From contig JANTQA010000026.1 in the NCBI GenBank assembly GCA_027625915.1, positions 372,001 through 436,000 of the forward strand: a stretch of DNA of 64,000 nt. The letters run 5' to 3'. The position numbers and the translations under genes are program-made. The notes beneath the pieces are model-generated. The model made no database searches, was not told the origin of the DNA, and saw only the letters and a program-made list of their open reading frames with translations. Positions 1 through 10,067 of the stretch are shown piece after piece. Within the stretch, counting starts at the first letter, position 1; the number at the start of each line of letters is the position of its first letter. The stretch is from Anaeramoeba flamelloides (taxonomy: Eukaryota; Metamonada; Anaeramoebidae).

Positions 1-68
1 TTTATATCAAAATGTTTTATTTTTCTTATTTAATTTTGATTATTTGCCAATTTTTTTTTTTTTTTCAT

Positions 69-79
69 TAAAAATGACT

Positions 80-84
<5 letters not shown>
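69..84. repeat. Left target-site duplication of the LINE
   Basis: The 16-mer TAAAAATGACTGTTTT lies here and again at 2343-2358. The second copy directly abuts the truncated 5' end of the minus-strand LINE. This copy abuts the poly-T run that is the element's poly(A) tail. The perfect match shows target-primed insertion and argues that the insertion is not very old. Confidence 0.85.
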
Positions 85-112
<28 letters not shown>

Positions 113-2342
113 TTTTGAAGAGAGAAAATTGCTTTTCTCCTGTGTGCCCTAATTTCTAACTTTTTTTTAGAAATTTTGTTAAAGAATCACAAATTTTATT
201 ATCACTTACTAATGATAATATATATGATGAATTCTTTTTATTAATAATATCTCCGATATGTTTAATTTTTTTATTTTTTTAAAAAAATTCAGATATCCAG
301 ATTTTTCGATTTATTTTATAGGCCGGACAGTCCCATAAAAAATGATCGAAATCTTCAATGATATCAATATTTAACTTTTCTTTACATAAATCACAATTTT
401 TATTTTTATTTTTACTTGTTACATAAGAGTATCTATTTAAACAATTAGTAAAATTTCGAAATTTTAGAATTGTTTTTGAAGCTTTCCAGTTTAAATATTT
501 TTGTTGTTTGAAATTGCAATTTTGTTGTTTTATAATTTTTAGATATTGTTGAACTTTCCAACTAGGTGAATTTTCCAATTCGGTTAATCGAAAAACTTTT
601 AATTCTAAATCTAATAATTTTAATCCCTTAGTGTGCCAATTAATATTTTCATTTTCCAATTTTCGAAAATTTAGTATTGTTTTTAATTTTTTTAAATTTA
701 AGAAATCTAATTTTTCTATCGATTTATATTTTCTTCGGTATACTTTTAATCAAGCGGGATCAATTTTTGCTTCAGTTTTATAAATTAATCGAGGTGAATG
801 GATATTAATTTGTAAGAAATTTGTGACTGATTTATTGATAAATCTATCAATTCTTTCAAAATCATTTTGTTTCAAGTCAAATATTTCAAGACCATAATAA
901 AGTTGACTTAAAATGAGAGCTTTGAAAGAAGTTATTTTGACTCCATTGTTGAGTTTATTTTGTTGAAACAATCGATTAAGTGTTTCCAAGGACTTTTCTA
1001 CTTTTTTGAAATTATATTCAAGATGTGTGTTTTTTTTTAAACAAATCCCAAGATAAAAAATATCTTTTAATTCTTTTTTATATTTGGTTTTATTATTATG
1101 TGGGTTCATCCCGAATCTTTTTATTATTTCAAAAATACTTTCTAAATTAATTTTTAGAGAGATTAATGGCCCTTTCATAATAAGAATAAGATCATCTGCA
1201 TACATTTGAACATGAACAGCTAAAGTTTTTTAACTTTTCTATTAGGAAATGAGATATAAATGCGAAGAGAATTGGTGATAAGGGATCTCCTTGGTAAACT
1301 CAATTCCTTCTTTTTTTGTAATATCTCAAGAGCCATTTTTAATTGTTTCATTTTTGATAAATTTTTTTAATAGATTGATATATTAACGAGTGTTGTATAG
1401 AGTCAAAACATTTTTGTATGTCTATAGTAACTACAAAGTATTCTGTATTTTTATTTTTTATTTTTTATTTTTTAAATTTTCTTAATAAATTTAAAACAGC
1501 AATTCTTGTTCCAAAATATTTTTTAAATCCAAATTGTTTTTTTTGAAATCAAGTCCCATGAGTCTTGAATTCCAATGTATATTAATTTTAAAAAAAATCT
1601 TGGAAGAGATTGATTTATAGAGATAGGTCGATAATTTAATGGTTCGCCTTCATCCCCAGATTTATGAATAAATAATAAATTTATTTTTTTAATAAAATTT
1701 ATACTTTTTTCAGTTTCGTCTGTTATCCAATTTAAAAAAATATTTTGAACTGTTTTAATAAAATAATTATAATTTAATAAATATTGAATTGGTTGGTTTT
1801 TTTATAAACTTATAATGATTTATTTTGTCAAAATCTTTAACTGATTTATTTTTTGGAAATTTGATTATTTCTTTAATTTTATCTTGATCAAAAATTTCCT
1901 TTATGTCAATTGGATTTAATGAATTTTTATTAATTTTAAATTTTTTAATATAATTAATTATATTTGTATTAGGTTTTTTGACTAATTGATTTTACAAAAT
2001 CGTTATACACTGTGAATATGGTTTCATTATTTAAAAACATTTTTGTAGAAGTTTCTCTTATTTTATTTAATGTTTTCCAAAAGTTTTTATTTTTATTATA
2101 TTCTTCATTTATTTGATTAAGTAATTTTAAGTAATTTAATTCATTAATTTTTTTGATTTTATGTAAAGTTTCATTTTTATCAAACAATTTATAAAGTAAA
2201 TTATTAATTTTTAATTTATCTTGTTTGATATCAAATACTATTCTTTCTTTCTGTTTATATTTTTTTTTAAATAAAATAAAATTTTCTTCATTTAAATTAA
2301 AATTCTGTCGAGAAAAGAATTGGATAAAGTCTTCTTGAAAGG
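81..2342 (-). mobile_element. 5'-truncated non-LTR retrotransposon (LINE), decayed reverse transcriptase
   Basis: Reading the minus strand gives the linker upstream of the reverse transcriptase (about 2340-1990), then RT blocks in the usual order. These are HKSGDEGEPLNYRPISIN (about 1690-1620), QFGFKKYFGTR (about 1535-1500), VTIDIQKCFDSIQH (about 1435-1390), YQGDPLSPILF (about 1295-1260) and the catalytic YADDL at 1205. A CCHC-type zinc-binding tail (CDLCKE...HFLWDC) lies near 390-310. A poly-T run at 81-110 is the poly(A) tail on the minus strand. The endonuclease is absent, so the copy is 5'-truncated. The RT is split by several frame changes, mostly in A/T runs (about 1985, 1800, 1545, 1280 and 1210), by an A-rich TAA near 1465, and by TGA codons near 1338 (NGS*DITKKEG) and at 752-750 (DPA*LKVYRRK). 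The reading frame then continues to a likely C terminus near 165. The order of motifs and the zinc tail fit LINEs and not LTR elements. The clade is not assigned. Confidence 0.9.
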
Positions 2343-2358
2343 TAAAAATGACTGTTTT
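2343..2358. repeat. Right target-site duplication of the LINE
   Basis: This is the second copy of TAAAAATGACTGTTTT (first at 69-84). It marks the truncated 5' boundary of the LINE. The apparent Met-Ser-Lys start of the open frame ending here is therefore flanking DNA and not element sequence. Confidence 0.85.
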
Positions 2359-2689
2359 GGACAATTGGTTTACTTTATTTTTTTAAAATATTTTTTTGTA
2401 TTTAACTTTGATTTAAAAATCAATTTAAAAAGAAATAGAGTTATGTTGCTTATTATTTAAGGTTTTTAACAGTTGGTTGGTTTTTAATTGATTAAAATAT
2501 TTACAAAATTTTCAGAAAAAAGAAAATAATATTTGAGAAATAAAAAAAATTCATAATTTTTTTCTTTTGTTTTATTATTATTTAAGGGTAGATTTATGAA
2601 CCCCTCTTGTTTGCCATTATGTTTTTTTTTATTTTTTGTTTTGATTATTATCGAAACAAAAGCAAGAATTAAAAAAAAAAAAAACTTTT

Positions 2690-3250
2690 ATCTTTTCCAG
2701 AATTTAAAATAATCAAGAAAAATATAAGATTTTACTCAATTCCTTTGAATTATGGAAAAGCGCCTTTCGGTTTTTTTTTAATTTGTGAAATTTTCTTTTT
2801 ATTTCTAAAATTAAAAAAAAACATGGCACTTTTGTTGATATTTTCTGTTTTATATGGCAAATCAATTGATTTTCGTTAGGTTTTTATGAGTTTTCTATTT
2901 ATTTGTGAAGTGTTCTAGGTTTTTTTGAGGTTTTCTATTTTATTTCGAAAATCTATTGATTTTAGTTGGGCTTTTTTTACTTTTTAAAATAAACCGAAAA
3001 TTTATTAAAATTTTCTGTTTATTTCAAAAAGTAAAAAAAACCTAGAACACTTCACAATAAATAGAAAACTCAAGAAAACCTAGAAAACTTCACAAATAAA
3101 TAGAAAACTCATAAAAACCTAACAAAAATCAATTGATTTACCAAATAAAACAGAAAACTCAAGAAAACTAAGCTTTTCCATAATTCAAAAAAATTGAATA
3201 AAATCCAAGATTTTACTCAATTATTTTGAATTCTGGAAAGCTAACGGCTG
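2690..3250. repeat. Foldback element with long imperfect inverted arms
   Basis: The left arm (about 2690-2990) and right arm (about 2995-3250) are reverse complements with almost no spacer. Matching anchors include CTTTTCCAGAATTTAAAATA at the left against the reverse complement of AATTATTTTGAATTCTGGAA at the right, and TTAGGTTTTTATGAGTTTTC against its complement. The sub-arms also contain internally repeated AGAAAACTCAAGAAAACC-type units. Related, shorter copies lie near 6.7-7.0 kb and 11.75-12.15 kb, so this is a dispersed family. There is no coding capacity. It is probably a foldback/MITE-like DNA element, and its transposase family is unknown. Confidence 0.75.
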
Positions 3251-4846
3251 TAAGGCAAAAACTCTCTTCAACAATAAAAAAAAAGGAAATTTTTTTACAA
3301 TTTTTTGAAAAAATTTTTAATAAAAAATATAATAAAAAATATAATAAAAATCAAAAAGATAACAGAATAAGGATATCTCACTTGTAATTATCTGATATGA
3401 GGTTTAAAATTTAATTCAATACAAACATATATTCGATTTTGAAAAGAGTTTAAATAACGTTTAATTTTAAAAGTTTACATAAATTTGACTTCATACTCAT
3501 TAGTTTTGAAACCGCTATAAGTCAGTTGATTAATAATGATCTTACTTTTTCAAATGAGATTTTTGGAATTTCATAAAAAATTCAAATACTTTTTCGTGCT
3601 TTTACCAACTTCTTTTTTTACAAATAAATATCAAAAATTTTCAATATTTTCCATTTTGACCTATAAAAACAATTTTTAGAACCCTATCAACTTAAACAAC
3701 ATACCAAATATATATATATATATATATATATAATTCTCTACAAATTGTCAGGTTTTTAAAAATTGTTTTCAAGGAAAATTTTCTCAAAAAGTACATTTTT
3801 TATGATCCTTTTTTCTCATTTTGAGAAGAGGAAATTCAAATTCAGAAAATAATTCACTTTTTCCATCTTAAGTCTAGCTGAATAAAAATTTGTGAGATTT
3901 ACAAACCTTCAACCCCTCCTTAAAATACTTATACATTAAATTTCAATTGTAAATATAGCAGTTAAGAGATATTGACTGTATTTTTTTTATGATCATCTAA
4001 ATTTAGAGGCTTAAAAACATATTTAAATTGCTTAATGAGTATCTCTCAAAATTTGATTGTTTTTTTTTACTTTCTTGGTTATTTAATAATTGGTCAATCA
4101 AATTTCCTTTAAAACCATTTTCCAGTTAAAGGGGTCAAGTTGTAGGTGGTGAAATACATGTGTTTAAAGGGGATTTGAATGGATATTAGAAGAAAAAAAA
4201 ATTTTATTTTCAAAATTGAAATCATTTTTTCACATTTTTGTTTTTTTTTTTTTTTTCAATTTTTTTTTAGAAACCTCATAATTCATTGCAAATTTTTTTT
4301 TTATTGACAAGATGTATAGTAGCTTGAATAAAAAAAGGTTATTCTAATGTTATTGCAACCACCGGAATGATTGTAGAGAAATAATATTGATTTATATTGG
4401 AATTTTATTTAATCTTCAATAGGAGATCAAAACGAACCTTGTTGTTTTTCTCAATAGTGTCCTAAGAATTTGGGTTTTGACTATTTTTTTGAAGAAAATC
4501 TATTGATTTTTAGTTTTATTTCAGGCAGATACCAACTATTCTTTGGTGTTTATTATTCTATTTATTTCTTATTTAATCTTCAAAGGTCATTTCTAAAAAA
4601 TTTTTGATATTTGAAAAAAATGTTGGGACCTTTTTTGACTGAACAAAGTTTACTTTTCAGAATTAATTCTTGTTCTTTTCTATTTTTTTTTTTTTTTAAT
4701 TTTCGATTTGAGTATGGTAATTTCTGGTTTAATCACTTTAATATTGATAGGACAGTTTGTGGTGTGAGTACTTTAAAAATGAAAAGAAAAGAAATTTTCT
4801 CAAAAGTCCACCATTCTTGTCCTGCACAACATGAAGCAATTATTGT
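3251..4846. other. Gene-free AT-rich spacer
   Basis: No supported gene. It holds a (TA)n microsatellite at 3711-3732 and A/T homopolymers. The plus-strand open frame near 4611-4856 overlaps the 3' end of the DHHC gene in antisense and has no recognisable features. On the minus strand, the frame below the DHHC stop is interrupted only by TGA codons for about 90 codons. It may hold a further DHHC C-terminal exon (see the DHHC entry). Confidence 0.5.
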
Positions 4847-5741
4847 TCAAATCTGAGTTATACTCTCATTTCTGCTGTGAGGGTTGAAAATATTCAATAA
4901 AACTTCTTCTTGAAGAAGTGGTATTTCCACAAATGGGCAAACCTTTTTCTGGTTGTCTTGGCCTTGAAAATAAAATAAAAAATCAGAACACCCCAAAATG
5001 TTTTGGTGAGTAAATTTCTCTGTCTCGAAAACAAAAACGGAAAAAGAAACTTTCGGATTAAAAAAACATACTTTTCCCTTTTTTTTTTGATTCCTTTTCA
5101 GCTTCTCGATTTTCATAAAAGTCAATTGTAGTTTGATTTGTTAAAGCTAAATAAGTGTGCCAAAATAATAGGAATGAAATGCAAATTAAGACAGTGCCAC
5201 AGATAATAAAAACAAGACTAAAGCTTGTGTATTCTGTGATCGAAGTTGACTTTAACCAGCCAATGTCAACGAGGAAAGCTGGAAATGTGCACAAAACGAT
5301 ATATAGACAACCTAAAAAGAGATAAGTCAGGAACTGAAGAAAGAACTTGTGGTTATAATGGCCAACACAGTCGCTGATCCAGACACAGTAATGGTCCATT
5401 TTCAGCACGCACTTCCCCGTGACACTGTTGTGGTGCGATCTTGGGGGCTTGATGTAATCGCATTTCTTACAATAGCGATACTTGTGAGACAACCCTTGTT
5501 TGATTCGGTTGATCTGCTCGGTCGTTTTCAGTCCTAAGGGCACCGATCCGGGCTTTGTTCGAAGCACTTTATAATAAGAATAAACCACACCAAATGCTAA
5601 CCAAAGCGCAAAGACTAATTGGGAAACGAAGAGCGGAAATTTCATCTTCATTAAATAGGGCAAATAATATTTCAAATACGTAAATATTACACCAAAGATT
5701 AAAACAAAGGCAAACAAAATTGAGAAGATCCCGGTACTTTT
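4847..5741 (-). CDS. DHHC-type palmitoyltransferase, altered cysteine-rich core (DHYC)
   Basis: This is a probable S-acyltransferase of an internal membrane. Exon A (about 5741-5072) encodes two N-terminal membrane segments, the cysteine-rich domain (CKKC, KPPRSHHN, KCVLKMDHYCVW, CVGHYNHKFFLQFL), two more membrane segments, and TTID in place of the usual TTxE. A GTATGT...TTTTCAAG intron (5071-4963) leads in phase 1 to exon B (4962-4847), which ends at TGA. The catalytic motif is DHYC, as in yeast Akr1-type enzymes. Two cysteines of the zinc core are missing: canonical SHHCSxC reads SHHNSVT. The active Cys is kept. The true start is not found. No ATG precedes the first membrane segment in frame, so a small 5' exon is likely upstream of 5741. 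An alternative last intron (GTATAACTC...TGTGCAG, about 42 bases) would bypass the TGA and give a tail reading NERQEWWTFEKIS, closer to the family's NPxxxGxxxNWxxFF ending. Confidence 0.8.
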
Positions 5742-5759
5742 AAAACAATGTTTTTAATT

Positions 5760-6714
5760 ATATGAAAGAACCGATTGCTGGACAAAAATTGCACTAATTA
5801 CATTCTGAAAAAAATGAAATTTGTGAGAAAAAATATTGATGTTTGAAAAAAAGTGTGTACTTTTTGTTTGATAAATTTTCACTCCATTCTTGTTTGAAGA
5901 ATTTTTAGGAACACTTTGAAAAATTTGAAGTGAGACTTTTTTTGAAAAATAAAAGGGAAAAAATGTTCCATTTATTTTTATTTATTTTTCTTTTTTAAAA
6001 AGAGATCAAGAAAGTTTTTGATATTTTTGAAACCTATTTATTTGTTTGATTCTTTTTATTTTCATATATTGGTGAATTATTGTGTTGAACCCCGAATCCT
6101 CAATAGAAGTCATGATTTCAAAATTGAAAAAATGATCTAACAAATGAAATGTTATCCCTTTTAAATTTCAAATACAAGTAAGAAGGAAATTGTAATCGAT
6201 GCTTGCTTTTTATTTTTTATTTTACACATCTATGAAAAAAGAGTCCACAACAAAAATAATATTTCACAATTGAATAGATACAAACAGATTAAATATTATC
6301 CCTTGTAAAATCAAATTCCTCAATTCAGCACATGAAAAAATTTTTTGAAAAAAAAATTATAACATATGCTAATTTTACACTTTTTAATATCTTCAATTAT
6401 AATAAACACTACTGATTAATAAGAGATCTTGGATCAATAATTATTTTGAAAGATATTTAAAAATTTAAGTTGGAAAATCGAATTTTACGGGTTCTTTTAT
6501 TATTTTTTTCAAATATAATAGTAAAAAATTTGAATATTTTCTTCAAAGTTAAGAATAATTTTTTTGATCTTTAAAAAGTATTTTAAATTTTTTAGATCTC
6601 TTTTAAATTGGGAACAAATTATTTTGTATAGTAAAGAATTATTTATTCTTTATAAATTGGAAAAAAAATTATTCTTTTTTAAATTTTTCGTTTGGTATTT
6701 TGTAATTCAATAGA
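5760..6714. other. Gene-free spacer upstream of the DHHC gene
   Basis: AT-rich sequence without a supported gene. It may contain the missing first exon of the DHHC gene, but I could not place one with a sound frame and splice sites. Confidence 0.4.
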
Positions 6715-7010
6715 CTAGAGGAAAATCAAAGATTTTACTCAATTCTTTTGAAATTTAAAAAACCTAGGCGATCTTTTCTTGAATTTTTCTGTTAATTTTG
6801 AAAATCAATTGATTATTAGAATAAAATATATAACTTCTAGAATTCCAACATTAGGTTTATCTTTCATTTTAGAAATAAAAGGTAAATTTCAAAAATTTTG
6901 TTCATATTAAAAATAAAAAAAAAACACAGGCCACTTTTCAAGATTTCAATAGAATTGAGTTGATTGATTTTACAAATAAATAGAAAATCTCGAAAATATA
7001 TAGGCACTCT
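6715..7010. repeat. Diverged foldback-family copy
   Basis: It shares the block GATTTTACTCAATTCTTTTG and AATCAATTGATT followed by the opposite-strand counterpart near its right end (ACAAATAAATAGAAAATCTC), as in the element at 2690-3250. The arms are shorter and more diverged, so this is an older or truncated copy. Confidence 0.55.
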
Positions 7011-8729
7011 ACGGCACTCCCAACAACCTGAATACAATACTGTTTATTTATATTGATATTATATCTCATTTTTTTTTTAAATATTCTTGACCTTTCCACA
7101 CAGAACTCTTAGAGTTAGATTTTCTCTAAATTGATTTAGAAAATTATTTAATAATTAAATAATATTTATGACCTGGACATCCACATATAAAACTGAATAG
7201 ATTTTTTCAAAATAAATTTAGATTCATATTTAGTAATTTTGGTATCTATACCCCTCTATTAATGATTTAATTATCTTTTTTGGAAAGTTTAAATGTTCTG
7301 ATATGTTTAAATCTAATAATTTCTGTTTTCATTTGTTTGAAGTTAAGAAAAACAGCAATATTATTTTCTTGAGAGAGTGATATTTATATCGTCGAGAAAG
7401 AAAAATATTTTTCTTCTTGTTGAAATAATGAGTAAAATTGTGTGAGTTCTCATTTGTTGAAATAGTGAGGATCTTCTGAAAAAAAAAATAAAAACACAGA
7501 AAATAAAGAAAAATTTTTTGTAGTTTTTCATTCTTTTTAGATATATAAACCTAGACAATTTTTTGTATTATTTTACACCGTTTTAAAATAAAAGACTCTT
7601 AACTTAAAAGTAATTTTTTCAAAATTTCAACCTTTTTCAAAAGTTATTGTCTTCATGTCTTCTAAACTCTCAAAATAACTACGTCTCATTAATAACAACG
7701 CATTTTATAATTTATTTGAAGAAAACAATAACTGGTTAATTAAGATCCTGAGAGAAAATCACATTTCTTCTATTCTTATGAGTCTTATGTTTTTTATAAT
7801 AAGACACCATTTCCAAGAACTGAACTATTTATTTCTCAAATAAAACAAAGAAAGAGAAAATTTCAATAATACTTATAAACAGTATAGTATTATTAAATAA
7901 AGTTCCTTTTTCTAGAAATAACCAATATAAATAAAACTAGAAACAATTTTTTTTTTTATCATTTTTTTCGCTTATGTTTCATAAAAATAATATCAAATTT
8001 ATTATATATATAGATATATATATATATATGCTCATTTTGAGATTGACATTTGGAATTGGTCATTTTGTGTTTAAGTTTTATAAATTAAAATATAATTTCT
8101 TGATTGAACACTAATTTTAAATCATTTTTTTCTAATTTTTTATCAAAAAAAAAAAAAATCAAACGATTAAATTAAAATTCTACCAAAAGATTTTTTTTTT
8201 AACCTTCAAAAGTAACTTATCAATAAATTTAAAAAAATTTAAAGAAAAATTTTATGTTTAATTTCCATTTTAGTAAATCTTATAAACATGTTTGTAAAAT
8301 AGTTCATGGCGACTGTTATCATTAAGGTCATCTAAATTTTCAATTTACTTAATATTTTAATAAAATAAAATGCTATTTTTTAAAGGTCAAGCCAAAAGTT
8401 CCAGAATGGTAGATCGGGTAAAGATTCCAATGTATTTCAATTTTATTGTGTTTTATAAAAAATATACATTTTAATTGGATTATTTTAGAATACTAATTAA
8501 TAACCCAATATTATACTTTTTTTTGGTATTTTTTTTCCAAAAATAAAACATTTAAATATTGAATTATTTTGATCTTATTTGACAATAATTTATTATTTGT
8601 TTTTCTTAAAAATAAAATGTAAACTTTACCGAAAATTTTGATAATTTGTAATGTTAAAGACTAAAAATAAATAAAAACATTATATAAAGATTATTTTCAA
8701 TGATTTTCAATTTTTGAAAAAAATTCAAA
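7011..8729. other. Gene-free AT-rich spacer
   Basis: No supported gene or RNA. It holds a TATATA-rich microsatellite near 8004-8030 and homopolymer tracts. The minus-strand open frame at 7361-7558 is hydrophobic by composition only. Confidence 0.5.
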
Positions 8730-9740
8730 TAATTCCAATTTTCAAGTATTTGTGAGTTTTTTTCTTTCCCATTTTTTTTTTTTTTTTTTTTTTTACCTAA
8801 GATCAAGTTGATAAAAAAAAATAGTTTTGAAAAGACATTTAATCACAAGAAAATTGAGACTATGTAATTTCTTTTAAAATGAATTTAATTATTTGCAAAA
8901 AATCTTCTTGTTAAACTTTTTTTTCAGTGGAAGTTCAGTAATAAAAAATGGTAATGCTTTTTTGAAAAATTGTGACTCACTTTTTTTAGTTTTCTGGTTT
9001 TATTTTTTTTTAATTTCTAAAATATACCGCCTTTATATATGTAGAAAATAATGAAAAATGAATTAATAATCGGATTCAATAATTAGGCGTTCTTAAATAC
9101 TCGGAAATAATATATATTTTGAATTTATTATTTCAGGTTAGTTACCATTTTTAAAATACACTATTTTTCAAAAATTTTGACTCACTAAATAATGCTAATG
9201 GAAGTTGTTTTGAGGGTTTATTACTTTATTCTTATCAAAAAAATATTTTCAAATTTTTGGATCCGAATCATTTTTTATTAATTTTTTAAATTTTTGTTTT
9301 TCTTTTTAAAAGTTTTGTTTTTCTATTGTTTTTGTTTTTCTTTATATTCTTTTTTTTTTTCTTTTTTTTTTTTTTTAAAAAAAAAGATAATGTGGAAAAA
9401 AAAAGATCATCGAAAAGAAAAATAATCACTATGAAAATTGAGACTATGTAATGTCTTGGAAATCAATTTAATTATTCATTATAAATCTTTTAAACTTTTT
9501 TTCTCAGTGAAAGTGTAAATAAAAAATCTGTAATGCTCATTTCAGAAAAATTGACTAACTTTTTTTAGTTTTTGGCTATATTTTTTTTTTAATTTTTAAT
9601 ATATCAGGTTTTTATATATTTAGAATAACTTAAAAGTTAATTCCAAATCATATTTAATATAATTGTTCTTCAATACTAAAGGATAAATTTTTTTTTTCAA
9701 TTTATTATTTCAGGTGAGTGAAAATTTTTGAAAAGGTGTT
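8730..9740 (+). repeat. Two tandem units of the TGACTCAC repeat family
   Basis: Two directly repeated units (about 8730-9145 and 9160-9735) share the same order of landmarks. First is a poly-T run, then an AATCAC-AAAATTGAGACTATGTAAT block, a TAATGC block, GACTCAC or GACTAAC followed by TTTTTTTAGTTTT, a TTTATATAT block, and an end reading TTTATTATTTCAGGTGAG or TTTCAGGTTAG. Each unit is bounded by TGACTCA-type motifs. Copies at 47.5-48.1 kb (inverted) and 48.66-49.37 kb prove a dispersed family. It is non-coding. Confidence 0.75.
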
Positions 9741-10067
9741 TATAATTTGGTTTTAAAGTTCTGAAAATGTAAGAATTATATAATAAAAATATTTTTATTA
9801 TTATTAATAATCTACATTTAATCTCGCATTGTTTCTTCTCTTATCGCGCCACTTTGAATTTTTCTCTTTTAAAACAAAAATTCAAAAAAAAAGATTCTAA
9901 AATACACTTTAAAAAAAAAAAATAACATTATTCAGAAATAATAGCATATTATTAATATTATTAATATTATTAATAAAAATTTATACTTTATTTTTTTTTT
10001 TATATTGTTATTCAATAAATACAAAAAGATAAAAAATACTAATTCATGTTTTGAGAAAAAATTTGAT

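Noticed and set aside
750-1340. TGA reassigned to Trp as the genetic code of the organism
   Set aside because: The conserved genes use TGG throughout and there are only a few TGA cases, two of them in a decayed element. Kept only as a low-weight finding.
1540-1600. A third LINE TGA in the reading LEFKTHGT*FQKKQFGF
   Set aside because: The second LINE copy at 39.1 kb supports the other frame (IYxGIxDxx), so this TGA is probably out of frame.
81-2342. LTR retroelement interpretation of the reverse transcriptase
   Set aside because: There are no long terminal repeats. A poly(A) tail, 5' truncation, variable-length target duplication and C-terminal CCHC all fit a LINE.
4611-4856. Plus-strand open frame of 81 codons
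   Set aside because: It lies antisense to the 3' end of the DHHC gene, has a poly-Phe run and no recognisable domain.
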